Shown in pieces: positions 55,494 to 64,000 of a stretch of 64,000 nt of DNA. The position numbers were made by a program, and so were the translations under genes. The notes under the pieces are model-generated. The model was given only the letters and a program-made list of their open reading frames with translations, did no database searches and was not told the DNA's origin. The stretch covers positions 1,993,932-2,057,931 of the forward strand of contig CP046179.1 of assembly GCA_014075275.1 (NCBI GenBank), read 5' to 3'. Source of the stretch: Boseongicola sp. (GTDB taxonomy: Bacteria > Pseudomonadota > Alphaproteobacteria > Rhodobacterales > Rhodobacteraceae). Every line of letters begins with the position of its first letter. Within the stretch, counting starts at the first letter, position 1.

Positions 55494-55997
55494 GTGACCT
55501 GTCGTTATGAAAACCACAGAGTTGTAGGAACCGAATTCAATTTCCACAACTTTGGAAGTGAAGGAATAATTTTTCGTGATCGTGCCGCCGGGCTCATTCG
55601 AAAAATTTACAGTAGCGAGCGCGATCGGAAATTTGCTGAACAAGATTTCAAATCCGAAATCGAAGCGTTTGGGATAGCTATGAAGAGCCCTGAAATTTCG
55701 GCATCGATCCCCGGAAAATTCAGGATCTTAGATACGCAGACTGTTGTGGATGAAAAAGGCGAATGTGTATCGAATCAATATTTCCCCGATTTGGCATTTG
55801 AGGCCGAGTTCATTAATTTACGTTTCGTCGAAATTGGCAGCCTCCCGAACTCAGAATCCTCCGCGATAGAGAGAAAGTTCAAGAAGGTTGGAATCAACTA
55901 CACCGGAGACATGGCCATCGCTTTTTCCGAAGATCGCTTGTGTTACAAAGTCGTGGACTTCAAAGTTCGCGGGCAGGAAATTTGGCACAAAACTTAG
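55494..55997 (+). CDS. Hypothetical protein paired with the FRG gene
   Basis: About 167 residues if it starts at GTG 55494, with GAGGG nine bases upstream; the frame is open back to a TTG at 55413 inside the FRG gene, so the true start is uncertain. I recognise no family. Patterns GIIFRDRAAGLIRKIYSS and FKSEIEAFGIAMKSP near the N-terminus, and YTGDMAIAFSEDRLCYKVVDF at the end (kinase-like spacing of Asp...VDF), hint faintly at a reduced kinase-like fold, but key residues are not convincing. It likely forms a two-gene unit with the FRG protein. Confidence 0.55.
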   Translation: MTCRYENHRVVGTEFNFHNFGSEGIIFRDRAAGLIRKIYSSERDRKFAEQDFKSEIEAFGIAMKSPEISASIPGKFRILDTQTVVDEKGECVSNQYFPDLAFEAEFINLRFVEIGSLPNSESSAIERKFKKVGINYTGDMAIAFSEDRLCYKVVDFKVRGQEIWHKT

Positions 55998-56073
55998 CGG
56001 ACGTGTTTATGGCGGGCATTTTGGCGGGTAGATATCAATTTTTCCTAGTTAATCGTTATATTTCAATGGGTAG

Positions 56074-56163
56074 TGGCGGAGACGAAGGGATTCGAACCCT
56101 CGAGACCCTTCCGGGCCTACTCCCTTAGCAGGGGAGCGCCTTCGACCACTCGGCCACGTCTCC
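56074..56163 (-). tRNA. tRNA-Ser (anticodon GCU), CCA encoded
   Basis: On the minus strand the 90-nt sequence begins GGAGACGTGGCCGAGTGG and ends CGTCTCC-G-CCA, so the 7-bp acceptor stem pairs fully. The anticodon arm reads CTCCC-CTGCTAA-GGGAG with anticodon GCT, decoding AGC/AGU. The long variable arm (TAGGCCCGGAAGGGTCTCG region) is typical of a class II serine tRNA. The T-loop GGTTCGAATCC is standard. Its 3' end faces the FRG accessory patch, the usual side for integration. Confidence 0.96.
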
Positions 56164-56223
56164 GCTGGCCGGTCTAACGAAGGTGATCAAGCGCGGCAAG
56201 TCCGAAATCTCGCCGCGCGCCAC

Positions 56224-56436
56224 TCATACCACAAACGCCAGCGTCAGACACAGCACCGCCGAAAAAACCGCGAACCACCGCGCCGGCAGCCCCATGGCCG
56301 CCAAAAGACACAGTCCCGCGAACAGAATGATGATGGCCTGCGCAGTTGCCTTGAGGCCGATTAATTTGGGGCCGACCACCACACAGCCCGCTGCGACGAC
56401 TTTCTCGCCAAAATAGCCGCCACCAAAGGTTAACAC
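56224..56436 (-). CDS. Small hydrophobic protein
   Basis: 70 residues if started at GTG 56436. It has two hydrophobic stretches: ATAQAIIILFAGLCLLAAMG and WFAVFSAVLCLTLAFVV. The frame further upstream runs through the interspersed repeat at 56429-56490 and is unlikely to be coding. No good ribosome-binding site and no known family, so this is tentative. It sits between tRNA-Ser and ychF. Confidence 0.35.
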   Translation of the reverse strand: MLTFGGGYFGEKVVAAGCVVVGPKLIGLKATAQAIIILFAGLCLLAAMGLPARWFAVFSAVLCLTLAFVV

Positions 56437-56490
56437 CCTCTGACCACTGCGTTCGGGTCCACCGACGCAATACCGACGTGATACAGACAG
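56429..56490 (-). repeat. Interspersed repeat with 11-bp units, copy B (short form)
   Basis: On the minus strand: CTGTCTGTATC, AC, two GTCGGT-headed steps (GTCGGTATTGC, GTCGGTGGACC), CGAACG, a spacer of the same length as in copy A, and GTTAAC. It is 62 bp long, against 73 bp for copy A at 15774-15846, so exactly one 11-bp unit shorter. Confidence 0.75.
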
Positions 56491-56519
56491 CCAAAAAACC
56501 GCCCCAATGGGGCCCGAAA

Positions 56520-57617
56520 TCACGCGTTGAAAAGGAAGCGCAGAACGTCGCCGTCCTTCACCAAATACCCTTTGCCCTCAACCCGCATTTTGCCCGCGTC
56601 CTTCGCGCCAGCCTCGCCATTCAACGTGATATAGTCGTCATAAGCGATTGTTTCCGCACGAATAAACCCGCGTTCAAAGTCGCCGTGAATGACTCCGGCA
56701 GCTTTCGGGGCCAATGTTCCCTCTTTAATCGTCCAGGCCCGCGCTTCTTTGGGTCCAACCGTGAAATACGTCTGCAGTTCCAATAGGTCATACCCGGCGC
56801 GAATAAGCCGGTCCAAACCCGCCTCTTCCAGCCCCAGTTCCGCCAGAAACATCTCTGCCTCCTCGGGTTCCAACTGGCTGATTTCTTCCTCGATCTGGGC
56901 CGAAATCACCACCGACCCCGCCCCCTCTGCCGCGGCCATTTCCGCCACCCGCGCCGAGTGTTCATTGCCCTCGCCAGCCTCGTCCTCGCCCACATTGCAA
57001 ACATACAAAACGGGTTTAGATGTAAGGAGTTGCAGCATATTCCAGGCTTTCAGATCTTCGTCATCGATCTCGATCGTGCGCGCCGGTTTGCCTTCTTCCA
57101 ACGCCGCCTTCGCCGCGTTCAAAAGCCGCTCCTGAAGCACCGCTTCCTTGTCACCACCGCGCACCTTTCGCACGATATTCTGAAGCCGCTTTTCCACAGA
57201 CTCCAGATCCGCCAGCATCAACTCGGTTTCGATAGTTTCCGCGTCCTCAATCGGGTCCACACGACCTTCAACATGGGTCACATCCCCATCCTCGAAACAC
57301 CGCAGAACATGAGCAATCGCATCCACCTCGCGGATATTGGCCAAAAACTGATTGCCCAGCCCTTCGCCCTTCGACGCGCCCTTCACCAACCCGGCAATAT
57401 CCACAAACGTCATCCGCGCCGGGATCACCTGCTTTGACGAAGCAATTGCCGCCAATTTCCCGATCCGCCCATCCGGAACCGCCCCTTCACCGACGTTGGG
57501 TTCAATAGTGCAAAACGGGAAGTTTGCCGCCTGCGCCGCAGCAGTGCGCGTCAACGCGTTGAAAAGGGTGGACTTTCCGACATTCGGCAATCCAACAATA
57601 CCCGTCTTAAACCCCAT
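56520..57617 (-). CDS. ychF: Redox-regulated ATPase YchF (Obg-family GTPase-like)
   Basis: 365 residues, [20 protein letters not shown] at the start (G1 motif), then FCTIEPNVG (switch), [21 protein letters not shown] (G3) and a central coiled-coil (about residues 130-200). The C-terminal TGS domain has [15 protein letters not shown]. YchF binds ATP in preference to GTP and associates with ribosomes. The longer frame to 57677 is not used because MGFK is the conserved start. Immediately downstream is the 11-bp-unit repeat. Confidence 0.95.
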   Translation of the reverse strand: MGFKTGIVGLPNVGKSTLFNALTRTAAAQAANFPFCTIEPNVGEGAVPDGRIGKLAAIASSKQVIPARMTFVDIAGLVKGASKGEGLGNQFLANIREVDAIAHVLRCFEDGDVTHVEGRVDPIEDAETIETELMLADLESVEKRLQNIVRKVRGGDKEAVLQERLLNAAKAALEEGKPARTIEIDDEDLKAWNMLQLLTSKPVLYVCNVGEDEAGEGNEHSARVAEMAAAEGAGSVVISAQIEEEISQLEPEEAEMFLAELGLEEAGLDRLIRAGYDLLELQTYFTVGPKEARAWTIKEGTLAPKAAGVIHGDFERGFIRAETIAYDDYITLNGEAGAKDAGKMRVEGKGYLVKDGDVLRFLFNA

Positions 57618-57684
57618 GTCAGGCTCCTGATGATCAACTCGTTGCCCGCCTCTACAACCGCGCTCGCCGCCATGCAACCTTCCC

Positions 57685-57728
57685 TTCTTTTTGGCAAAAA
57701 TACTCCGGGGTCTGGGGCAGAGCCCCAG
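57685..57728 (+). repeat. Interspersed hairpin repeat, copy 3
   Basis: Core TTCTTTTTGGCAAAAATACT then CCGGGG, followed by the hairpin CTGGGGC-AGA-GCCCCAG (57712-57728). It shares the core with copies at 5378-5404 (inverted) and 17026-17052. It lies in the divergent gap between ychF and trpA, so it cannot be a terminator for either gene there. Confidence 0.65.
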
Positions 57729-57818
57729 CGGATCGCCGTCAGGCGAAACCGCCCCTTCCCCCTTGCATCGACGCCGACATTGCGCGACACGTCAGAGCAA
57801 GAGAACAAAGGGATGTCC

Positions 57819-58610
57819 ATGACCCGCATCGACGCCAAATTCGCCGCCCTCAAGGGCGAAGACCGCAAAGCATTCGTTGCCTATGTCATGGCCGGTGATC
57901 CGAATTACGACACTTCCCTTGAGATCGTCAAAGGTCTGCCTGCTGCGGGGGTCGACATCATCGAACTTGGCCTGCCGTTCACTGATCCCATGGCCGATGG
58001 CCCCACCATCCAGCTTGCCGGACAACGCGCACTTGGAGCCGGGCAAACCCTTCAAAAGACATTGGATTTGGCCCGAGCTTTCCGCGAAACCGACGACACA
58101 ACGCCCATCGTGCTGATGGGGTATTACAACCCCATCTACTCCCGCGGCGTCGACAATTTTCTAACAGATGCCAAGGCAGCGGGCATCGATGGTCTTATCA
58201 TCGTCGACCTCCCGCCCGAGGAAGATGACGAGTTGTGCATCCCGGCCCAAAACGCCGGTCTGAACTTCATTCGTCTGGCCACCCCGACAACCGACGACAA
58301 ACGCCTGCCCAAGGTGCTGCAAAACACCTCCGGCTTCGTCTATTACGTCTCGATCACTGGCATCACAGGAGCTGCAAACGCTGTCGCCACCGACGTTGGT
58401 CCCGAGGTTGATCGCATCAAGCGGTCCACCGACCTGCCCGTCATTGTCGGCTTTGGCATCAAAACCCCCGAAGACTCTGAAAACATTGCCAAAGTCGCGG
58501 ACGGCGCGGTCGTCGGTTCAGCTATCGTTGAGCGCATTGGCAAAGGCGAAACCCCGGCAGAAGTTCTTGCCTTCGTCAAATCGCTGGCCGATGGCGCGCA
58601 CCGCGCCTGA
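57819..58610 (+). CDS. trpA: Tryptophan synthase alpha chain
   Basis: 263 residues. Cleaves indole-3-glycerol phosphate to indole and glyceraldehyde-3-phosphate, passing indole to TrpB. Visible active-site segments are [35 protein letters not shown] (catalytic Glu and Asp), [26 protein letters not shown] and [11 protein letters not shown], with the phosphate loop [17 protein letters not shown] 57819 is chosen over 57813 because AAAGGG ends right next to the latter. trpB is not adjacent in this window. Confidence 0.95.
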   Translation: MTRIDAKFAALKGEDRKAFVAYVMAGDPNYDTSLEIVKGLPAAGVDIIELGLPFTDPMADGPTIQLAGQRALGAGQTLQKTLDLARAFRETDDTTPIVLMGYYNPIYSRGVDNFLTDAKAAGIDGLIIVDLPPEEDDELCIPAQNAGLNFIRLATPTTDDKRLPKVLQNTSGFVYYVSITGITGAANAVATDVGPEVDRIKRSTDLPVIVGFGIKTPEDSENIAKVADGAVVGSAIVERIGKGETPAEVLAFVKSLADGAHRA

Positions 58611-58612
58611 AA

Positions 58613-59023
58613 CTATTCGTCCTTCGGACCAATCCAGACGAACGGGTTATAGGCGATATCCCACAGATGCCCGTCGGGGTCGGCGACATAGGCGTGATAC
58701 CCGCCCCAATCGGCCTTCACCGGCGCCTTAACGACTGTGCCGCCCGCAGCCTCGGCATCTGCAACAACCGCATCAACTTCGGCTTCCGAGGCGACATTAT
58801 GCGCCATATTGATGCCCGCAAATCCTGTGCCCTCTGGTGACAGGCCCGCATCCCCGGCAAGCGCGTCGCGATTGGTCAAACCCAGCCAGCTTCCGTTCAG
58901 CGCCAAGAAAGCTACCGTCGGTGGAGACTCTTCTTTCGTAACTCCAAACCAGGCTTCATAAAACTTAACCGAGGCGGCCAAGTCGCTGACTCCCAAGGCA
59001 ATCATGCTAATTCTGGGTTTCAT
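58613..59023 (-). CDS. VOC family protein (glyoxalase/bleomycin-resistance fold)
   Basis: 136 residues from the ATG at 59023. Paired beta-alpha-beta-beta-beta modules: MIALGVSDLAASVKFYEAWF at the start and GGYHAYVADPDGHLWDIAYN at the end, with the metal-type Glu/His positions partly kept. Family roles range from glyoxalase to dioxygenase to resistance proteins; no specific substrate can be given. It is convergent with trpA, the stops being only 2 bp apart. Confidence 0.85.
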   Translation of the reverse strand: MKPRISMIALGVSDLAASVKFYEAWFGVTKEESPPTVAFLALNGSWLGLTNRDALAGDAGLSPEGTGFAGINMAHNVASEAEVDAVVADAEAAGGTVVKAPVKADWGGYHAYVADPDGHLWDIAYNPFVWIGPKDE

Positions 59024-59076
59024 ATGGGCCTCGCAGAAGTTGATTAAGGAACGTGAACATAATGCGAACATCTAAA

Positions 59077-59093
59077 TAAGGTCAACGACCTTA
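59077..59093. promoter_or_regulatory. Perfect 7-bp inverted repeat upstream of the VOC gene
   Basis: TAAGGTC and GACCTTA separated by AAC, 54 bp before the VOC start. It could be an operator for the VOC gene. A terminator role for amt is less likely because the hairpin at 59103-59124 already serves that. Confidence 0.35.
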
Positions 59094-59102
59094 CATACAA
59101 AT

Positions 59103-59124
59103 ACCCGGGCGTTTCCGCCCGGGT
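59103..59124 (-). terminator. Intrinsic terminator-like hairpin after amt
   Basis: ACCCGGGCG and CGCCCGGGT form a perfect 9-bp stem with a 4-base loop, 30 bp past the amt stop; the minus-strand continuation ATTTGTAT is only moderately T-rich. Likely the 3' end of the glnK-amt transcript. Confidence 0.7.
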
Positions 59125-59153
59125 CAGTGGTTTTGGACTGATAAGGAAGGAGA

Positions 59154-60464
59154 TCAGCCTTTCGAGAAGTCGGGATAGGCTTCCATGCCAAGTTCGGTAG
59201 TATCCAATCCGTTGATCTCGGCCTCTTCGCTGACGCGAATGCCCATCACACCTTTCAGGACCATCCAAACAATGTAGGAGGCGACGAATGTGAAGATGCC
59301 GTATGCCAGGATGCCAGTGATTTGTGCGCCGATTGTCGCCGAACCAGAGAAAGCCACAGCGATAGTGCCCCAGATGCCTGCGAACAGGTGAACCGGAATA
59401 GCGCCAACCACATCGTCGATCTTAAACTTGTCGAGCAATGGCACCGTGAAGACCACAATGACACCGCCTACGCCGCCAATCAGAAGCGACCCGAATAGCG
59501 AAGGGGCCAAAGGCTCAGCAGTGATCGAAACCAAACCAGCCAATGCACCGTTCAGAACCATTGTCAGGTCAACCTTCTTGAACATGATCTGCGTCAGGAT
59601 CAGCGCGGTGATGGCACCCGCGGCTGCCGCCATGTTGGTGTTGGCAAAGATGCGCGAAACGTCCGTGATGTCGCCGACTGTGCCAGCAGCCAGCTGCGAA
59701 CCACCGTTAAATCCAAACCATCCCAACCACAGAATAAATGTGCCCAATGTCGCCAGCGCAAGATTCGAACCCGGCATTGGATTGACGCGACCGTCTTTAT
59801 ATTTGCCCAGACGCGGACCAAGCACGATGGCACCGGCCAAAGCTGCCCAGCCACCGACCGAGTGAACAATGGTCGAACCAGCAAAATCCGAGAAACCGCG
59901 CTCGGACAGCCAACCGCCGCCCCACTGCCAGGACCCGCTGATTGGATACATAACACCCGTCAGGACAACGACGAACACCAGGAACGGCCAGAGCTTGATA
60001 CGCTCGGCCAAAGCACCTGACACAATCGAAGCTGTCGCGGCGACAAACATCAACTGAAAGAAAAAGTCGGAACCAGCCGAGGCATAATCCAGTGCCGCAT
60101 CAGCCGCATCCAACCCAACAGGCTCCAACGATGTCACGCTAAACCAGGGGCCCATCCAGCCGCCGACCCACCAGCCATCGCCTGGATACATCAGGTTGAA
60201 CCCAATCGCCCAATAGGTGATTGCGGCAATTGAAAACAAAGCGATGTTCTTGGTCAGCTGCATAGTGACGTTCTTGGAACGCACCAAACCGGCCTCCAGC
60301 ATGGCAAATCCAGCCGCCATCCAGAACACCAGAAAACCACCCACAAGAAACAGCAAAGTCGTCAGGATATAAGGTTGAATGTCCGGCGCAGCATCTTGCG
60401 CCAGGGCGAAAGTCGGTGCGGCCACGGCCAGAACCGACAAAGGTAGGAGTGTCTTGAAGTTCAT
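59154..60464 (-). CDS. amt: Ammonium transporter (Amt family)
   Basis: 436 residues with an N-terminal signal-like segment (FKTLLPLSVLAVAAPTFALA), then eleven membrane helices. Conserved pieces are DFAGSTIVHSVGGWAALAGA (first pore His), WLGWFGFNGGSQL, and IPVHLFAGIWGTIAVAFSG (second pore His). Conducts ammonium into the cell. It follows glnK by 21 bp, the universal glnK-amtB pairing, and is blocked by unmodified GlnK. Confidence 0.95.
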   Translation of the reverse strand: MNFKTLLPLSVLAVAAPTFALAQDAAPDIQPYILTTLLFLVGGFLVFWMAAGFAMLEAGLVRSKNVTMQLTKNIALFSIAAITYWAIGFNLMYPGDGWWVGGWMGPWFSVTSLEPVGLDAADAALDYASAGSDFFFQLMFVAATASIVSGALAERIKLWPFLVFVVVLTGVMYPISGSWQWGGGWLSERGFSDFAGSTIVHSVGGWAALAGAIVLGPRLGKYKDGRVNPMPGSNLALATLGTFILWLGWFGFNGGSQLAAGTVGDITDVSRIFANTNMAAAAGAITALILTQIMFKKVDLTMVLNGALAGLVSITAEPLAPSLFGSLLIGGVGGVIVVFTVPLLDKFKIDDVVGAIPVHLFAGIWGTIAVAFSGSATIGAQITGILAYGIFTFVASYIVWMVLKGVMGIRVSEEAEINGLDTTELGMEAYPDFSKG

Positions 60465-60485
60465 GTCTTTAGTCCCCTTAAGCGT

Positions 60486-60824
60486 TTAAATCGCGTTGTC
60501 GCCGGTTTCACCGGTGCGCACCCGAAGCGCGCTATCCACATCCAGTACGAAGATTTTGCCGTCGCCGATCTTGTCGGTTTTGGCGGTCGTCGCGATGGTT
60601 TGGACCACCTGTTCGGCCATGTTGTCGGCCACGACGATTTCCAGTTTGACTTTCGGCACGAAGTTCACGGCGTATTCTGCGCCGCGATAGATCTCGGTGT
60701 GACCCGACTGGGATCCGAAGCCCTTGATTTCCGTTACCATCATCCCGCGCACTCCGGCCGAGGTCAGCGCTTCGCGCACCTCTTCCAATTTGAACGGCTT
60801 GATCGCTGCAATGATCAGTTTCAC
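60486..60824 (-). CDS. glnK: Nitrogen regulatory protein P-II (GlnK)
   Basis: 112 residues, the standard P-II length. Starts MKLIIAAIKPFKLEEVREAL. The T-loop carries the uridylylation Tyr in GHTEIYRGAEY (Tyr51 position), and the C-terminal ligand site has KIGDGKIFVLDV. It senses ATP/ADP/2-oxoglutarate and gates the ammonium channel encoded next. The 278-bp divergent gap to the PBP gene (60825-61102) is partly A/T-rich (60950-60990) and should hold both promoters; I could not place a sigma-54 site there. Confidence 0.95.
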   Translation of the reverse strand: MKLIIAAIKPFKLEEVREALTSAGVRGMMVTEIKGFGSQSGHTEIYRGAEYAVNFVPKVKLEIVVADNMAEQVVQTIATTAKTDKIGDGKIFVLDVDSALRVRTGETGDNAI

Positions 60825-61102
60825 GTCTCATCCCCTTTGAGGCTTTATCTGCTGCCGCTTTGACGGGCGGCGCGTTCACGCCGTTAGAAAGAGCGGACGA
60901 TCAGCAAAGCTCAAGAAAACCGGGGGGTGAAAAAAGGGTAAAAGCACTGACTTATTTATTATTTTTGCACAATTTATGATCAATGATTAAATATTGGGCG
61001 CTAAATGACGCAGTGCAGCATTTGTCCGGCAGCGGAATGTCGCTCCACATCTGCCGCATTTACCAGTAAGGTCGCCCAGAGGCAGAATTGGACATCGAGT
61101 AA

Positions 61103-63256
61103 ATGAGTACGTCTGGCAAAGGGCGACCGCCGCTCGTCGCAGAAAAACGCACGACGACTAAGAAAAAGGCGGCCAAGCCACGGAAATCAAAGGCAAAGGC
61201 GAAAAAGCCTGCGCGCGCTGCGCGTTCACGCAATCCTTTGGTGTGGCTTTTTAGGTTCCTCTTTCGCTTGATCTGGGGCATCGGATGGCGCGTCACGACC
61301 ATCATGGCGATTCTGATCGGCGGCGCGGTCATGTTCTATGCTGCCACCCTACCCCCGGTTACGGCTCAGCTTGATGGTCGCGCCCGTGGGTCCGTCACCT
61401 TGTTAGATCGCAACGGCGCAGTCTTCGCCTGGCGCGGCGAGCAATTTGGCGGTCAGATCACCGCCGACACCGTCTCGCCCTTTCTCAAGGACGCAGTCAT
61501 CGCGACCGAGGACAAACGCTTTTACGGTCACTTCGGCCTGTCGCCGCGTGGCATCGCCAGCGCCGTGCGCATTAACCTGCGCGAGGGTCGCGGACCGCTT
61601 CAGGGCCATGGCGGCTCAACCATCACCCAACAAACCGCCAAGCTGCTCTGCCTTGGTGTTGAATACGATATTGGCTCGGGAATGAGCGAAGCTGAATACG
61701 AAGCCGACTGCCGCCGCACCACCCTCACTCGCAAGATCAAAGAAGCGCTCTATTCCATGGCCATGGAAGTGCGGTATTCCAAAGACGACATCCTGACCAT
61801 CTATCTGAACCGTGCCTACCTGGGCGCAGGTTCCCGTGGGTTCGAGGCTGCGGCACAACGCTATTTTGGCCGGTCCGCCAATGAAGTTCTGCCATCCGAA
61901 GCTGCCATGCTGGCTGGCCTTCTGGTTGCTCCTACACGCTATGCTCCAACGGCCAACCTGCAACGATCCCGCGACCGCGCGAACCTGATCATCGGCCTGA
62001 TGGAAGCCCAGGGCTATTTGACCAGAGATGAAGCTGCCAACGCCCGCGCCAACCCCGCGCAGTTGTCCGAGGCTGCCGAAGCCCGCGCCGGGGGCTATTT
62101 CGCCGATTGGGTCATGGATCAGGGCCCCGGCTTTTTGACCGATGAGACGACCGAAGACGTTGTGATCCGCACGACGTTTGATCAACGCATCCAAACCGCC
62201 GCCGAAGACGCCCTGAAATGGGTGTTCGAGAATAAGGTACGCGAAGGCTCCAAAGCCCAGGCCGCCATTGTCGTGATGAGTGCGGATGGCGCGGTCCGTG
62301 GCATGGTCGGCGGGCGCAAACTGCGCGGCGTCGCCGGTCAGTTCAACCGCGCCATTCAGGCCAAGCGCCAGACGGGTTCGGCTTTCAAACCCTTTGTCTA
62401 CGGCGCGGCGCTGGATCTCGGCTATTCACCTGTGGATACGGTCCTTGATGAACCCATCTGTCTGGATGTGCCCGGCTCTGGCCAATGGTGCCCCTCCAAC
62501 TACGACCGCAAGCATCGCGGTATTGTCACGCTGACCCAGGCCCTTGCCCAGTCGCTGAACATCCCGACCGTCAAAGTTTTCGAACGTGTGGGCCGCGAAG
62601 CAGTTGCCAACATCGCCGCCGACTTCGGCATTGAAAGCGATCTGGCCGTTGGCCCGGCTCTGGCACTTGGCACTTCAGAATCCACGCTCATGGAAATGAC
62701 CGGTGCCTATGCGGGCATCCTGAACGGGGGGTCCTCTGTAACGCCCTATGGCCTGGTCGAGCTAAAGCTGAAAGGCGACAAGGACGCTCTGTTGGAACAG
62801 GAAGGCGGCATTGGCGAACGGGTCATCACCGACGCCGCAGCCCGCCAACTAGTCTATATGATGAGCGAAGTCGTCCAGGTCGGAACCGGCACCCGCGCGC
62901 GTCTGCAAGGTCGCCCTGCCGCCGGAAAAACCGGCACCACACAGGCGGCGCGCGATGCATGGTTTATTGGCTTCACAGCGGATTACGTCGCCGGGATCTG
63001 GATGGGCTACGATGACAACACACCGCTGACAGGTGTCACTGGCGGCGGGCTTCCTGCCGAGATTTGGCGCGAGACCATGACCCGTGTGCATGAAGGCATG
63101 CCTGTGCGTCCATTGCCGATTTTGATCCCCGATGGCCCCCGAGATGTCGCCGTCGATGGCCGCCCACGCGGCCAGCAAACGCAGCGCCGTTCCGGTGGCA
63201 ATACAGTTGAACGTGTCATTCTGGACGTCTTGGGTGAGATTTTCGGCAACCGTTGA
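61103..63256 (+). CDS. Class A penicillin-binding protein (PBP1A family)
   Basis: 717 residues. A strongly basic N-terminal tail (Lys/Arg/Ala-rich, residues 14-45), then one membrane anchor (about 64-82). The GT51 glycosyltransferase domain has catalytic Glu136 in AVIATEDKRFYGH and GGSTITQQTAKLL. The transpeptidase domain has the active-site Ser426 in TGSAFKPF, a Ser-x-Asn in QSLNIP, and KTGTT at Lys609. Polymerises and crosslinks peptidoglycan in the periplasm. It is relatively short, without the OB-like insertion of E. coli PBP1a, and ends in a Gln/Arg-rich stretch. Confidence 0.93.
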   Translation: MSTSGKGRPPLVAEKRTTTKKKAAKPRKSKAKAKKPARAARSRNPLVWLFRFLFRLIWGIGWRVTTIMAILIGGAVMFYAATLPPVTAQLDGRARGSVTLLDRNGAVFAWRGEQFGGQITADTVSPFLKDAVIATEDKRFYGHFGLSPRGIASAVRINLREGRGPLQGHGGSTITQQTAKLLCLGVEYDIGSGMSEAEYEADCRRTTLTRKIKEALYSMAMEVRYSKDDILTIYLNRAYLGAGSRGFEAAAQRYFGRSANEVLPSEAAMLAGLLVAPTRYAPTANLQRSRDRANLIIGLMEAQGYLTRDEAANARANPAQLSEAAEARAGGYFADWVMDQGPGFLTDETTEDVVIRTTFDQRIQTAAEDALKWVFENKVREGSKAQAAIVVMSADGAVRGMVGGRKLRGVAGQFNRAIQAKRQTGSAFKPFVYGAALDLGYSPVDTVLDEPICLDVPGSGQWCPSNYDRKHRGIVTLTQALAQSLNIPTVKVFERVGREAVANIAADFGIESDLAVGPALALGTSESTLMEMTGAYAGILNGGSSVTPYGLVELKLKGDKDALLEQEGGIGERVITDAAARQLVYMMSEVVQVGTGTRARLQGRPAAGKTGTTQAARDAWFIGFTADYVAGIWMGYDDNTPLTGVTGGGLPAEIWRETMTRVHEGMPVRPLPILIPDGPRDVAVDGRPRGQQTQRRSGGNTVERVILDVLGEIFGNR

Positions 63257-63285
63257 TCAACAGGTTACCGCTTTAATTCAATAGC

Positions 63286-64000
63286 TTAACTTGGCGCTGG
63301 TGTGTGATTGAACACAAACGCTTCACGGCATGCCTGTTCACCACCCAGTTCTGCGATGCGCTTGGCCTGATCCGCAAAGCATTGCGCGTTCACCGCATCG
63401 GGATCACAGATCTCTAATAACCGCCGCTGCCCCTCGGCCAACGCCGCCATGTCTGAACGCGCGGTCGATCCCGCTAAATCGCGCAATTCTTGCGGATCAT
63501 CGGCAAAATTGAACAGTTGCGGCGCTTCACCAACGTAATGCACATATTTCCAGTCACCCCAGCGCACCATAAAGGTGCCCGTCTTGGATCCGCCGTCATG
63601 ATACTCGCTGAAAACCGTGCGGTTAGGATCATCCCCGGCCCAGGCGATATCAAACAACGATGCCCCCGGACCGACCTTTTCAACACCAGCAAGGTCATAG
63701 ACCGTGGCCGCGATATCCAAAAGGCTGGTGCCCGTGATCACCCGCCGCCCCTTGGGCACACCCGGTCCTGCCAGGATCATCGGCACCCCGGCCGAGCCTT
63801 CATACATCACCTGTTTGGTCCACAGACGATGATCGCCCATCATATCGCCATGATCCGACACATACAGTATCGCGGTTTCATCAGCCTGCCCGCTGGCCTC
63901 CAAGGCCGCGAGGACCCGGCCAACACAGTCATCCATGAAAGTGATCAACCCGTAATACGCCGCCTTCGCTTCGCGCATACGTTGCTCGTCAAAGTAGCGG
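63286..64000 (-). CDS. Sulfatase family protein, 3' part
   Basis: The frame continues to the window edge (RYFDEQRMREAK..., no start seen), so the N-terminal part with the formylglycine Cys/Ser is outside. The visible 237 residues hold the metal-binding AILYVSDHGDMMGDHRLWTK and the late segments RWGDWKYVHY and LFNFADDPQELRDLA typical of alkaline-phosphatase-superfamily sulfatases. The substrate could be an aryl, choline or polysaccharide sulfate; the choline genes at 5.6-7.8 kb are too far away to decide. Confidence 0.85.
   Translation of the reverse strand, partial: RYFDEQRMREAKAAYYGLITFMDDCVGRVLAALEASGQADETAILYVSDHGDMMGDHRLWTKQVMYEGSAGVPMILAGPGVPKGRRVITGTSLLDIAATVYDLAGVEKVGPGASLFDIAWAGDDPNRTVFSEYHDGGSKTGTFMVRWGDWKYVHYVGEAPQLFNFADDPQELRDLAGSTARSDMAALAEGQRRLLEICDPDAVNAQCFADQAKRIAELGGEQACREAFVFNHTPAPS

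Noticed and set aside
56074-56163. Attachment-site duplication of the tRNA-Ser 3' end marking an integrated island
   Set aside because: I could not find a second copy of the tRNA 3' sequence elsewhere in the window, so island boundaries by site-specific integration are not supported.
56174-56494. Alternative minus-strand frame (Arg/Gly/Trp-rich) overlapping the small hydrophobic ORF
   Set aside because: It passes through the interspersed repeat and has no plausible start or fold; the hydrophobic frame is the better of two weak options.
60825-61102. Sigma-54 or NtrC sites upstream of glnK
   Set aside because: I looked for TGGCAC-N5-TTGC on the minus strand and for paired GCAC/GTGC half sites and found no convincing match.

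Overview
The window looks like a chromosomal segment of a marine Roseobacter-group alphaproteobacterium (Rhodobacterales). Pointers are the TRAP transporters, a choline (bet) module, a lysC/ptsP pair, a C3-sulfonate (DHPS) catabolic cluster, glnK-amt, and short G/C-rich hairpin repeats containing an ATACTCCGG core. No species can be named from the sequence alone.

Layout. 1-5.3 kb (+): tail of a TAXI-type TRAP transporter (binding protein, then fused permease), a DUF1178 protein, an SDR and aspartate kinase lysC. 5.6-8.6 kb (-): betA, betI with a perfect 26-bp operator palindrome, and a GST. 8.8-12.4 kb: ptsP (+) and a MATE exporter (-). 12.5-15.8 kb (+): a fused, self-sufficient catabolic reductive dehalogenase (B12/2x[4Fe-4S] part plus FMN/[2Fe-2S] reductase part), split by a one-base shift exactly at an A7 tract. 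15.8-28.4 kb (-): a xyloside/oligosaccharide utilisation cluster (ABC transporter, GH43, two sugar isomerase/epimerases, two Gfo/Idh/MocA oxidoreductases, a TolB-like propeller) with a divergent LacI regulator. One Gfo gene and the TolB gene each carry a single in-frame stop. 28.6-32.6 kb (+): a P-loop protein, an ABC protein with a ruined ATPase domain and a histidine kinase, the last truncated by an IS.

32.65-54.36 kb is bounded by two inverted 1512-bp copies of one IS3-family element. All four genes touching their ends are truncated and none of the halves match, so several IS-mediated rearrangements took place. Between the copies lie a xylB remnant with xylA, a near-complete 2,3-dihydroxypropane-1-sulfonate pathway (TRAP hpsKLM-like, hpsN, hpsO, hpsP, comDE, a flavin hydroxyacid dehydrogenase) under a divergent LacI regulator with paired operators, and a pseudaminic-acid-type operon (pseB, pseC, pseF, pseI, a diverged Kdo-transferase relative, and a DUF218-GNAT fusion). 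The pse operon lacks a recognisable pseG.

54.4-56.2 kb is a small accessory patch (gene remnant, FRG-domain protein, overlapping unknown partner) abutting the 3' end of tRNA-Ser(GCU). 56.2-64 kb returns to core genes: ychF, trpA, a VOC protein, amt, glnK, a class A PBP and the tail of a sulfatase. Two families of short interspersed repeats occur. One has 11-bp internal units that differ in number between its two copies. All three binding-protein transporters carry a stable hairpin between the binding-protein gene and the permease gene.
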